Part shown: one piece after another, positions 1 to 6,003 of the stretch
Layout of the letters: each line of letters begins with the position of its first letter
How positions within the stretch are numbered: the stretch's first letter is position 1
Assembly: GCA_944389985.1 (NCBI GenBank)
Contig: CALXON010000201.1
Location: 1-6,003 of the forward strand
DNA from: an uncultured Spirochaetaceae bacterium
GTDB taxonomy: Bacteria; Spirochaetota; Spirochaetia; Sphaerochaetales; Sphaerochaetaceae
DNA: 6,003 nt
Reading direction: 5' to 3'
Made by a program: the position numbers and the translations under genes
The notes under the pieces: model-generated
Seen by the model: only the letters and a program-made list of their open reading frames with translations
Databases searched by the model: none
What the model was told of the DNA's origin: nothing

Positions 1-2
1 AC

Positions 3-341
3 GATGACACAGAGAGGATCGCAGAGCTCGGAAAGGAACTCTCTGTGCTTCTTGAAGGTCAGGCAGAGGTCTTCTCCTCCGCTCCGAACAACCTTGAGGT
101 TATGCCTCTCGGCATAAGCAAGGGAAGAGCTCTGGAGGCTGTCTCTGATCTTCTCTCGATTCCTCTCTCTGACATGATCGCATTCGGAGACTGGGACAAT
201 GATGCCGAGATGCTGAGAACAGCGGGAATGGGTGTATGCATGAAAAACGGCTCGGAGACGGCAAAGAAAGCCGCTAGGATGATCACATCATCGAACAATG
301 AGGACGGAATAGCTGCAGCGCTCCTCACTCTCGGGATCTGA
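3..341 (+). CDS. Cof-type HAD-superfamily phosphatase, C-terminal part (5' end outside window)
   Basis: The reading frame is open from the window edge, so the N-terminus, with the catalytic DxD motif and most of the cap domain, is missing; 112 residues remain. Seen in sequence: a Cof/IIB-type C-terminal HAD core, with PLGISKG (fragment residues 36-41; K40 fits the motif III lysine), then FGDWDNDAEML (61-71), which matches the motif IV GDxxND that helps bind Mg2+, then a GMGVCMKNG loop and the closing SNNEDGIAAAL. Family knowledge: these enzymes are soluble phosphatases acting on sugar phosphates, pyridoxal phosphate or nucleotides, and the substrate cannot be told from the core alone. The stop at 339-341 lies inside the 3' end of the convergent gene on the minus strand (17-bp overlap). 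GTG at 45 falls mid-domain and is unlikely to be the true start. Confidence 0.9.
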   Translation, partial: DDTERIAELGKELSVLLEGQAEVFSSAPNNLEVMPLGISKGRALEAVSDLLSIPLSDMIAFGDWDNDAEMLRTAGMGVCMKNGSETAKKAARMITSSNNEDGIAAALLTLGI

Positions 342-855
342 GGAACGCGAGGATTTCATCAGGATCTGAGGAGATGAGAAAATTCTCCACAGAAGAGCTC
401 AGAGTCGAGATCACCCTGTCATAGATCCTTCCGCCCCACCCCGGACATCCTGTGAACACGGCAATTCTTCCGATGCCTCTGAAAAGGACCGTATCCGCTA
501 TTGCGTCGGCAGAGGGATTGAACGAAAGAAGAGTGCCTGAGAGCACTGCACCGCTTATGTCAGGAATATGGCTGAGAGTATCCGCAAGCTCATCGGTCAT
601 CATCACGGACGGCGCACTGCCCTTGATGAGAAGGTCCTCACCGATCATGAAAGCGGAGTGTGCGTCCTTCCTGATCACATCCGCACTCCTCTCTCCAAGC
701 ATCTCCTCCATATCCTTTCCCGCATGGTCTGAGGAGAGCGCAGTCACGAGCCTTAGCCGGGGAAAGGCCATTCCTGTTCCTGAGAAAGCTCTTGAGAAGA
801 GACCATCCTTCTCCTTCCTGTACTCCGAGATAATCTCACCGATCACAATGTCCAT
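325..855 (-). CDS. PfkB-like protein, N-terminal half only (176 aa)
   Basis: It resembles the first half of PfkB/ribokinase-family sugar kinases. MDIVIGEII (1-9) fits the first beta strand; LVTALSSDHAGKDMEEML (36-53) fits the 'GxDxxG..l...L' element; AHSAFMI (65-71) fits the 'Ta.a.v' strand; SFNPSADAIADTV (111-123) and IYDRVISTLSSSVENFLISSDPDEILAFL (144-172) fit the helix before, and the strand and helix around, 'advvk.s.eEl..l'. The protein then ends. The C-terminal half, with the GAGD motif (catalytic Asp, anion hole) and ATP-binding loops, is absent. The substrate-side GGAPAN motif is reduced to SGTG (25-28), and the usual DPN/R stretch reads FTGCPGWGG. Kinase activity is therefore unlikely; a regulatory or sugar-sensing remnant, or an unrelated alpha/beta protein, is possible. 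ATG at 855 is preferred over one at 927 because a TATCAT hexamer ends 6 nt upstream and the longer version would run through the neighbour's promoter and start codon. The 3' end overlaps the HAD gene. Confidence 0.7.
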   Translation of the reverse strand: MDIVIGEIISEYRKEKDGLFSRAFSGTGMAFPRLRLVTALSSDHAGKDMEEMLGERSADVIRKDAHSAFMIGEDLLIKGSAPSVMMTDELADTLSHIPDISGAVLSGTLLSFNPSADAIADTVLFRGIGRIAVFTGCPGWGGRIYDRVISTLSSSVENFLISSDPDEILAFLRSRE

Positions 856-861
856 ACCCTG

Positions 862-890
862 ATGATAGCAGATCAGCGGTCTTGGATGAA
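862..890 (-). promoter_or_regulatory. Putative leaderless promoter of the PfkB-like gene
   Basis: On the minus strand TATCAT (862-867, 5 of 6 to the -10 consensus) is followed by CAGGGT and then the ATG at 855-853. A weak -35 candidate, TTCATC (885-890), sits 17 bp upstream. The predicted transcription start falls at the start codon. The AGGG just before the ATG is too close to act as an ordinary Shine-Dalgarno. Confidence 0.5.
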
Positions 891-911
891 TCCTCCGGGA
901 TTGAATATAAT
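882..911 (+). promoter_or_regulatory. Putative leaderless promoter of the 137-aa protein gene
   Basis: A perfect TATAAT at 906-911 is followed by CACGGT (6 nt) and the ATG at 918. A weak -35 candidate, TTGGAT (882-887), lies 18 bp upstream and overlaps the -35 region of the divergent gene. No purine-rich ribosome binding site lies at a normal distance from the ATG, so translation would start on a leaderless message. Confidence 0.6.
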
Positions 912-917
912 CACGGT

Positions 918-1331
918 ATGAACACAAAGAAAGCTGTATGGATAGGACGTCCGGAAAAGCTCAGGACAACACTTCACTCATTCTCGTTCGAGCCGGACGG
1001 AAGCTCATCAGTCTTCTTCACGGCAGGAGAGGACGGAAGCATCGATCTGAAGAAGTCAGGAAGCGCTGAAAGTGCCTTCATGCTTCTTCACACACCCTCA
1101 GATTATGTCCTCTTCCGTAAGTCGTCCATCAGCCTCGTATTCTCCGGCATAAAGGCGGAGATTCCCGCCATCTCAGGTGATCATGTCATTCTCGAGAAGA
1201 AGGGACGGAAACTCACGTTCACCGATGGAGAGAAGACCATCCTTGAACTGGAGAAAGATGCGTTCTCCGGTTCCGCTTCATTCGGAATTGTAACAGAAGG
1301 CCCGGGAACGGTATCAATCGAGGTTTTCTAG
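918..1331 (+). CDS. Small beta-rich protein, possible LamG/concanavalin-like fold (137 aa)
   Basis: I do not recognise a named family. The protein has no signal peptide or membrane segment and is built of short alternating beta strands. Its second half (about residues 64-137) follows the layout common in concanavalin A/LamG-like jelly rolls such as DUF1080-type domains: a DYVLFRK strand, a strand ending FSGIKAEI, then HVILEKKGRKLTFTDGEKTILELEKD ('H.i.v...g..l.v..dg..i.e'), a SASFGIVTEG strand and a terminal VSIEVF strand. This is pattern matching, so carbohydrate binding is only a guess. The start at 918 is chosen over an in-frame ATG at 882 because a perfect TATAAT lies between them, 6 nt before 918; the extra residues MDESSGIEYNHG would be encoded by the promoter. 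It is divergent from the PfkB-like gene, and glnS follows 69 bp downstream. Confidence 0.75.
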   Translation: MNTKKAVWIGRPEKLRTTLHSFSFEPDGSSSVFFTAGEDGSIDLKKSGSAESAFMLLHTPSDYVLFRKSSISLVFSGIKAEIPAISGDHVILEKKGRKLTFTDGEKTILELEKDAFSGSASFGIVTEGPGTVSIEVF

Positions 1332-1343
1332 CATCGCCTGAAA

Positions 1344-1352
1344 TGGTATAGT
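1344..1352 (+). promoter_or_regulatory. Candidate extended -10 promoter for glnS
   Basis: TGGTATAGT has the TGn extension plus TATAGT (1347-1352, 5 of 6 to consensus). Only poor -35 matches lie at 16-18 bp, at the very end of the preceding gene. Transcription would start near 1359 and give a leader of about 40 nt. Co-transcription with the upstream gene is also possible, since no terminator lies between them. Confidence 0.4.
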
Positions 1353-1367
1353 TCCTGTATCTCTCAA

Positions 1368-1385
1368 GTCCCCTTTGGAAGGGAC
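1368..1385 (+). promoter_or_regulatory. Small hairpin in the glnS leader
   Basis: The arms GTCCC (1368-1372) and GGGAC (1381-1385) pair perfectly around an 8-nt CTTTGGAA loop. The hairpin sits just before the Shine-Dalgarno of glnS. It lacks a U-tract, so it is not an intrinsic terminator. It could affect translation or mRNA stability, or be chance. Confidence 0.35.
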
Positions 1386-1387
1386 GT

Positions 1388-1396
1388 AAGGAAGGA
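1388..1396 (+). promoter_or_regulatory. Ribosome binding site of glnS
   Basis: AAGGAAGGA lies 4 nt before the ATG at 1401 and is a clear Shine-Dalgarno. It fixes the start of glnS and contrasts with the other complete genes here, which lack a purine-rich site at normal spacing. Confidence 0.75.
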
Positions 1397-1400
1397 CCGT

Positions 1401-3092
<1,692 letters not shown>

Positions 3093-3728
3093 TCACCGCA
3101 TCACGGCAGCGGACAGCAATGCGATGTTCGCTGCTATGTATGTCCACATGATCACGAAATCAGAGGTGTCGCCATTGTATGCCTTGTTGTATGCGATGCG
3201 CGAGTCTGAATAACCGAAGAGGACGACGCCGAGAAGCGCAAGAAGCGAGGATGGAAGCGCGGACAGGGAGAACGATGCGCTGATCCCCGCTCCGAAAATA
3301 TAGATCGCAGCTCCATAGATCACAAAACCCGGGAAATCATCGGCATGGCTGAAGTGTATGGTCCAGACATAAAGCGAGAACGGCAGTGCGAAGACGACAG
3401 CTCCAGCGATAAGTCCCGGGATGGAGAATGACCTGATGAGGAAGAACGCCGTATAGAACGCATGTCCTGTCATGAATGAGATCACTCCCGCGATGAATGC
3501 CGCCTTGTGACGCTTGAAGATCAGGGCAATGTCGCCGGCGGTATAGAAGATGGCGACAAGGACAAGAAGATACGGAGTACCGACATCAAACGAGGAGAGC
3601 ACTCCATAGTACAGGAGCGGCATCAGAAACGGCTTTGTGACTGCCGACACAAGAGGCTTCTCCCCCAGTCTTGCATAGAGATGCACTGCGGCCATTGTCA
3701 GGAACAGCGATAGAGCGACACTTCCCAT
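3093..3728 (-). CDS. YhhN/TMEM86-family membrane protein, probable lysoplasmalogenase
   Basis: This 211-aa integral inner-membrane protein is largely hydrophobic, with about seven or eight predicted helices by eye. Family signatures are KPFLMPLLYY (32-41), AGDIALIF (64-71, D66), FIAGVISFMTGHAFYTAFF (78-96, H89), FGYSDSRIAYNKA (171-183, S174-D175) and the terminal TYIAANIAL. Family knowledge: YhhN/TMEM86 proteins include lysoplasmalogenases, which cut the vinyl-ether bond of lysoplasmalogens to give an aldehyde and a glycerophospho-head group; many bacterial members are untested. The last motif usually has Gln (TYY.AQ) where this protein has Asn, a mild departure. The start at 3728 is supported by the extended -10 TGATACAAT, ending 6 nt upstream. 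The gene is convergent with glnS, with stop codons back to back, and divergent from the amidohydrolase. Confidence 0.88.
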   Translation of the reverse strand: MGSVALSLFLTMAAVHLYARLGEKPLVSAVTKPFLMPLLYYGVLSSFDVGTPYLLVLVAIFYTAGDIALIFKRHKAAFIAGVISFMTGHAFYTAFFLIRSFSIPGLIAGAVVFALPFSLYVWTIHFSHADDFPGFVIYGAAIYIFGAGISASFSLSALPSSLLALLGVVLFGYSDSRIAYNKAYNGDTSDFVIMWTYIAANIALLSAAVMR

Positions 3729-3734
3729 AGCTGA

Positions 3735-3743
3735 ATTGTATCA
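3735..3743 (-). promoter_or_regulatory. Putative leaderless promoter of the YhhN-family gene
   Basis: On the minus strand the extended -10 TGATACAAT (hexamer 3735-3740) is followed by TCAGCT and the ATG at 3728. No good -35 is visible at 16-18 bp; the TG extension may compensate. There is no Shine-Dalgarno. Confidence 0.55.
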
Positions 3744-3749
3744 TGCATC

Positions 3750-3778
3750 TTCACAGGAAACCTCATAGGGAATACAAT
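3750..3778 (+). promoter_or_regulatory. Putative leaderless promoter of the amidohydrolase gene
   Basis: TTCACA (3750-3755, 5 of 6 to the -35 consensus), a 17-bp spacer and TACAAT (3773-3778, 5 of 6 to the -10) form the best complete promoter in the window. TCTGAC (6 nt) separates it from the ATG at 3785, so transcription should begin at the start codon. Confidence 0.65.
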
Positions 3779-3784
3779 TCTGAC

Positions 3785-5080
3785 ATGCGTTACTTCTCCG
3801 ACTGTCACTTCCATGTCATGACACTAGAACATCCGAATTTCGCCACATTCCTGAATTCCTTCTACGATTCAGCAGCGGGGCTCCTTTCCGCGAACATGAC
3901 ACAGAACTACATACTCACTCCAGAGCTCTTCAGGGGCGATAATTTCCTGAACATGCTCACAAACACGCTCACTGCGTTCGAACGTCCGATCGGAGACACT
4001 TTCACGATGATGGAGGATGATCTGAGAGGAGCGTTCACATCAAAGGAGAAGGACAGCTACGCCCCGATAGATCCGTATATCCATGACGGGAAGCTCAACA
4101 TAAGGGGAATGGAGTTCGACAGGATGATCATGATACCGCTCATCATGGACTTCTCGCAGGACCAGAAGGAGCTGGACAAGATCTACTACACATTCCCTGC
4201 GGAGGACAAGATCACATCATACATCCATGACACGATCGAGGGCATGAACGCCTACTACAGGAAGAATCCTGACGGACTGTTTGAGTTCTATCCGTTCGCG
4301 GGCATCAACCCCAGACTCCATTCCATGCGCTTTCTGGAGAACTTCCTGGAAACGTACATCAACACATCGCACAGGATGCACCATCCTCATGATATCCCGC
4401 TCAAGCCCTGCTACGGCATAAAGATCTACCCTCCTCTGGGATTCTGTCCATGGCCCGATGACAGGGAGACGCTGGAAAAGCACAGGTATCTCTACAGCTT
4501 CTGCGAGAAGAACAGGGTACCGATCATCACGCACTGTGATGATCAGGGATTCAGGGGAGTCTCGGCAGAGCTTGCATGGAAGTATACCGATCCGGCGACA
4601 TGGAGGACAGTACTCGAGAACTATCCGTCGCTGATCATTGACTTCGCCCACTTCGGAAAGCAGTACGCATTCTCCGAGAGGAACAACATCTCAAGCATGG
4701 CCCAGCGTCTCAGACGTCAGCCTGACAGTCCGTGGTTCTCATCCCTCATACGCCTCATGACAGAGTTCGAGAATGTCTATGCGGACCTCTCCTTCTCAGG
4801 CTGTACCGATGAGTTCTATACAGAGCTCCTGAACTACCTCTCAGGACTGGACGGAAAGATGAGGGAACGCATCATATCCAGAATTCTCTTCGGCTCTGAT
4901 TTCTCCGTGAACCTGCTGAAAGTGGAGTCCTACACGAAGTACTGGTCGGTCTTCGAGAAGTCTCCCTTCACCGATGAGGAGATGGTCAGGATCGGAGAGG
5001 AGAACTGCCTCCGCTTCCTCGGCTTCGGATCAGAGGAAATTGAAGAGAAGGAACACAGACGCATTGGTTTCAGACCATGA
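3785..5080 (+). CDS. Amidohydrolase-2-type metal-dependent hydrolase (431 aa)
   Basis: A soluble TIM-barrel metallohydrolase of the amidohydrolase superfamily. Visible metal-site elements in the expected order: DCHFHV (6-11, H8 and H10, the HxH on strand 1), ITHCDD (H250), DFAHFG (H289) and LFGSDFS (D372, the late-strand Asp). The spacing pattern recalls the PF04909 group, to which ACMSD-like decarboxylases and lactone hydrolases belong. The segment GIKIYPPLGFCPWPDD (about 211-226) marks a subgroup I cannot tie to a substrate, so the reaction (hydrolysis or decarboxylation) stays open. There is no signal peptide. The start at 3785 is preferred over an in-frame ATG at 3743: the longer version would add a basic, unrelated 14-residue stretch encoded by the promoter, while 3785 places HxH near the N-terminus as usual. 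The last 51 bp overlap the convergent outer-membrane protein gene; the charged tail EEIEEKEHRR there looks like an add-on beyond the fold. Confidence 0.85.
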   Translation: MRYFSDCHFHVMTLEHPNFATFLNSFYDSAAGLLSANMTQNYILTPELFRGDNFLNMLTNTLTAFERPIGDTFTMMEDDLRGAFTSKEKDSYAPIDPYIHDGKLNIRGMEFDRMIMIPLIMDFSQDQKELDKIYYTFPAEDKITSYIHDTIEGMNAYYRKNPDGLFEFYPFAGINPRLHSMRFLENFLETYINTSHRMHHPHDIPLKPCYGIKIYPPLGFCPWPDDRETLEKHRYLYSFCEKNRVPIITHCDDQGFRGVSAELAWKYTDPATWRTVLENYPSLIIDFAHFGKQYAFSERNNISSMAQRLRRQPDSPWFSSLIRLMTEFENVYADLSFSGCTDEFYTELLNYLSGLDGKMRERIISRILFGSDFSVNLLKVESYTKYWSVFEKSPFTDEEMVRIGEENCLRFLGFGSEEIEEKEHRRIGFRP

Positions 5081-5593
5081 CGGCATTCCATTGAACGAGT
5101 CGAACGTACCCTCCATCGGAACAGATGCCGCCGCACCTATGCTCAGCATGCCCAGATTCAGCGTCAGGGCCAGCCTGTAAGCCAGAGATGCTCCCATCAT
5201 CGCATTGGAGTAGTCACTTACCGGATTGCCGTTTATGTACCAGCTCTTTCCGGATGCGTCATACTGGAAGTCGAGATCAAGGGCCAGGCCGAGAGCTATG
5301 TCGAGAATGCCAGCAGCCGGAATGTTCAGGTTGACGGACGGTTTTGTTCCTATCGTGTGCACATTGCCGCCGAATGAGTATGTGAATGGCACATCAAGGG
5401 ACACCCATGAAAAGAGATTCAGTCTGACATCCCCTCCGAAACCGTAGCTGTTTATATCCTTCGCCCTCTCACTGTCGGAAAGAACGGTGTGCTCGAACGT
5501 GATGGCAGGACCGATCTGGAAAAGAGGAGTCGCGGCAAGTCCTGTAAAGGACATCATGATGATCAGAACAAGTATTGCAAGCCTTCGTCTCAT
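5030..5593 (-). CDS. Small outer-membrane beta-barrel protein
   Basis: This 187-aa exported protein begins with a classic signal peptide: MRRR, then a hydrophobic core LAILVLIIMMSFTG, then a probable signal peptidase I cut near LAA-T (after about residue 21). The mature part of about 166 residues consists of alternating polar/apolar strands (YGFGGDVRLNLFSWVSLDVPFTYSF, ILDIALGLALDLDFQYD, MMGASLAYRLALTLNLGMLSIGAAASVP) joined by short turns and polar loops, fitting an eight-strand barrel. The last strand, ASVFLLFNFL, resembles the BAM recognition signal, although it ends in Leu with Phe two residues before it. I cannot assign it to a named porin or adhesin family, and its role (pore, structural or surface antigen) is unknown. 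The 3' end, which encodes the final strand, overlaps the amidohydrolase gene by 51 bp. The start at 5593 follows an extended -10-like sequence. Confidence 0.85.
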   Translation of the reverse strand: MRRRLAILVLIIMMSFTGLAATPLFQIGPAITFEHTVLSDSERAKDINSYGFGGDVRLNLFSWVSLDVPFTYSFGGNVHTIGTKPSVNLNIPAAGILDIALGLALDLDFQYDASGKSWYINGNPVSDYSNAMMGASLAYRLALTLNLGMLSIGAAASVPMEGTFDSFNGMPSWSETNASVFLLFNFL

Positions 5594-5599
5594 ACCCTA

Positions 5600-5608
5600 T
5601 TTTTACCA
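5600..5608 (-). promoter_or_regulatory. Weak candidate leaderless promoter of the outer-membrane protein gene
   Basis: On the minus strand TGGTAAAAA (TGn extension; hexamer 5600-5605, 4 of 6 to consensus) is followed by TAGGGT and the ATG at 5593. No convincing -35 is seen. It is listed mainly because the 6-nt spacing repeats that of four better promoters here. The AGGG near the ATG could alternatively be a badly spaced Shine-Dalgarno. Confidence 0.35.
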
Positions 5609-5632
5609 CAGGGATCGAGGGAACACCATGAT

Positions 5633-5684
5633 TTTTTCCAGCGTACGTTAAGCAAATATTAGCAAACAGTTAAAACTGGAAAAA
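5633..5684. repeat. Inverted and direct repeats in the AT-rich divergent intergenic region
   Basis: TTTTTCCAG (5633-5641) and CTGGAAAAA (5676-5684) are exact 9-bp reverse complements separated by 34 bp. Inside lie CGTACG (5642-5647), two direct copies of AGCAAA one helical turn apart (5651-5656 and 5661-5666), and CAGTTAAAACTG (5667-5678, a 5-bp-arm palindrome). This is the only clearly AT-rich stretch of the window and sits between the outer-membrane protein gene and the phosphate transporter gene. It may be an operator; a rho-independent terminator is unlikely because the loop is long and the arms are AT-rich. Confidence 0.45.
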
Positions 5685-5688
5685 CCGA

Positions 5689-5716
5689 TTTACAGCTCAT
5701 TCAACCTTCTGATAGC
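5689..5716 (+). promoter_or_regulatory. Low-confidence promoter for the Na+/Pi cotransporter-family gene
   Basis: TTTACA (5689-5694, 5 of 6 to the -35) lies 16 bp before GATAGC (5711-5716, only 3 of 6 to the -10). The leader would be very short. It is proposed because no better hexamer pair is visible before the ATG at 5729. Confidence 0.2.
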
Positions 5717-5719
5717 CTC

Positions 5720-5723
5720 AGGG
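5720..5723 (+). promoter_or_regulatory. Short Shine-Dalgarno-like site before the Na+/Pi cotransporter-family gene
   Basis: AGGG is spaced 5 nt (TAGCT) from the ATG at 5729. It is modest, but the spacing is right. The next upstream in-frame stop is at 5660-5662 and no ATG lies between, which supports this start. Confidence 0.4.
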
Positions 5724-5728
5724 TAGCT

Positions 5729-6003
5729 ATGTCTATTCTTATAACACTCATCAGGATCACAGGCTCCGTAGGCCTCTTCCTGTATGGAATGAAGATCCTC
5801 TCTGACGGACTTCAGAAATCTGCGGGAAACAAGCTCAAGTCCTTTCTGGAGCTCATGACATCCAACCGCTTCATGGCTGTCTTCACAGGTCTCCTGATAA
5901 CAGTCATCATCCAGTCATCCTCAGCGACAACCGTCATGGTCGTCTCATTTGTCAACGCAGGCCTGATGAACCTTGTCCAGGCCATCGGTGTCATAATGGG
6001 AGC
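5729..6003 (+). CDS. Na+/phosphate cotransporter-family protein, N-terminal part (3' end outside window)
   Basis: 91 residues are visible. GSVGLFLYGMKILSDGLQK (12-30) and FTGLLITVIIQSSSATTVMVVSFVNAGLM (52-80), with the QSSSATT motif at 62-68, are hallmarks of the PF02690 (NptA/YjbB, SLC34-like) inner-membrane Na+:phosphate symporters; QSSS belongs to the substrate and Na+ binding region in this family. Full-length bacterial members have two such inverted repeats and often a C-terminal PhoU-like domain; whether that is present lies beyond the window. The protein would import inorganic phosphate with Na+, or export it in the YjbB subtype. It is divergent from the outer-membrane protein gene, so the two could share control, but nothing shows a shared function. 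Confidence 0.93.
   Translation, partial: MSILITLIRITGSVGLFLYGMKILSDGLQKSAGNKLKSFLELMTSNRFMAVFTGLLITVIIQSSSATTVMVVSFVNAGLMNLVQAIGVIMG

Larger units (their letters stand above)
3733..3780. repeat. 9-bp inverted repeat spanning two divergent -10 elements
   Basis: GAATTGTAT (3733-3741) and ATACAATTC (3772-3780) are exact reverse complements separated by 30 bp. Each arm contains the -10 of one of the two divergent genes, so the symmetry may come from matching promoters. It could also place a dimeric regulator over both. Confidence 0.6.

Noticed and set aside
59..328. An 89-codon minus-strand frame opposite the HAD phosphatase
   Set aside because: It is a shadow of the conserved HAD C-terminal core.
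452..862. A 136-codon open frame on the plus strand opposite the PfkB-like gene
   Set aside because: The product is Ser/Pro/Ile-rich with no structure. The minus-strand frame has the better fold pattern and promoter.
1332..1400. T-box riboswitch upstream of glnS
   Set aside because: The 69-bp gap is too short, and no T-box consensus or terminator/antiterminator pair is visible.
4217..4651. A 144-codon open frame on the minus strand inside the amidohydrolase gene
   Set aside because: It is antisense to a gene with intact metal-binding motifs, and it has no promoter or recognisable domain.
5633..5684. Rho-independent terminator for either divergent gene
   Set aside because: The repeat lies upstream of both genes, the loop is 34 nt, and the arms are AT-rich.

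Overview
The window looks like bacterial chromosome of roughly half GC. Arg codons are mostly AGG/AGA, and genes are packed tightly on both strands. A signal-peptide beta-barrel protein points to a diderm, and a YhhN/TMEM86-type lysoplasmalogenase homologue would fit an organism that makes or meets plasmalogens. The overall impression is of an anaerobic, host-associated spirochaete-like bacterium (Sphaerochaeta/Treponema-type), but this is an impression from gene content and not a proven assignment. I see no rRNA, tRNA, CRISPR array, insertion sequence or phage gene.

Layout: (1) 3-341 +, C-terminal end of a Cof-type HAD phosphatase, cut by the window edge. (2) 325-855 -, a 176-aa protein resembling only the N-terminal half of PfkB sugar kinases. 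(3) 918-1331 +, a 137-aa beta-rich protein, possibly a LamG/concanavalin-like fold. (4) 1401-3092 +, glutaminyl-tRNA synthetase. (5) 3093-3728 -, YhhN-family membrane protein. (6) 3785-5080 +, amidohydrolase-2-type metallohydrolase. (7) 5030-5593 -, small outer-membrane beta-barrel protein. (8) 5729-6003 +, start of a Na+/phosphate cotransporter-family protein, cut by the window edge.

Orientation alternates almost strictly (+ - + + - + - +), so most genes appear to be transcribed alone and no metabolic operon is visible. Convergent pairs touch or overlap (17 bp, 0 bp and 51 bp) with no room for intrinsic terminators between them. Divergent pairs share compact intergenic regions of 62, 56 and 135 bp.

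The most striking signal is in the promoters. In five of the seven visible gene starts a -10-like hexamer (TATCAT, TATAAT, TACAAT, TACAAT, TAAAAA) ends exactly 6 nt before the ATG. This would put the transcription start at or next to the A of the start codon, so these genes would make leaderless mRNAs. glnS is the clear exception: it has an extended -10, a roughly 40-nt leader with a small hairpin, and a good Shine-Dalgarno. The same rule picks internal ATGs as the true starts of genes 2, 3 and 6.
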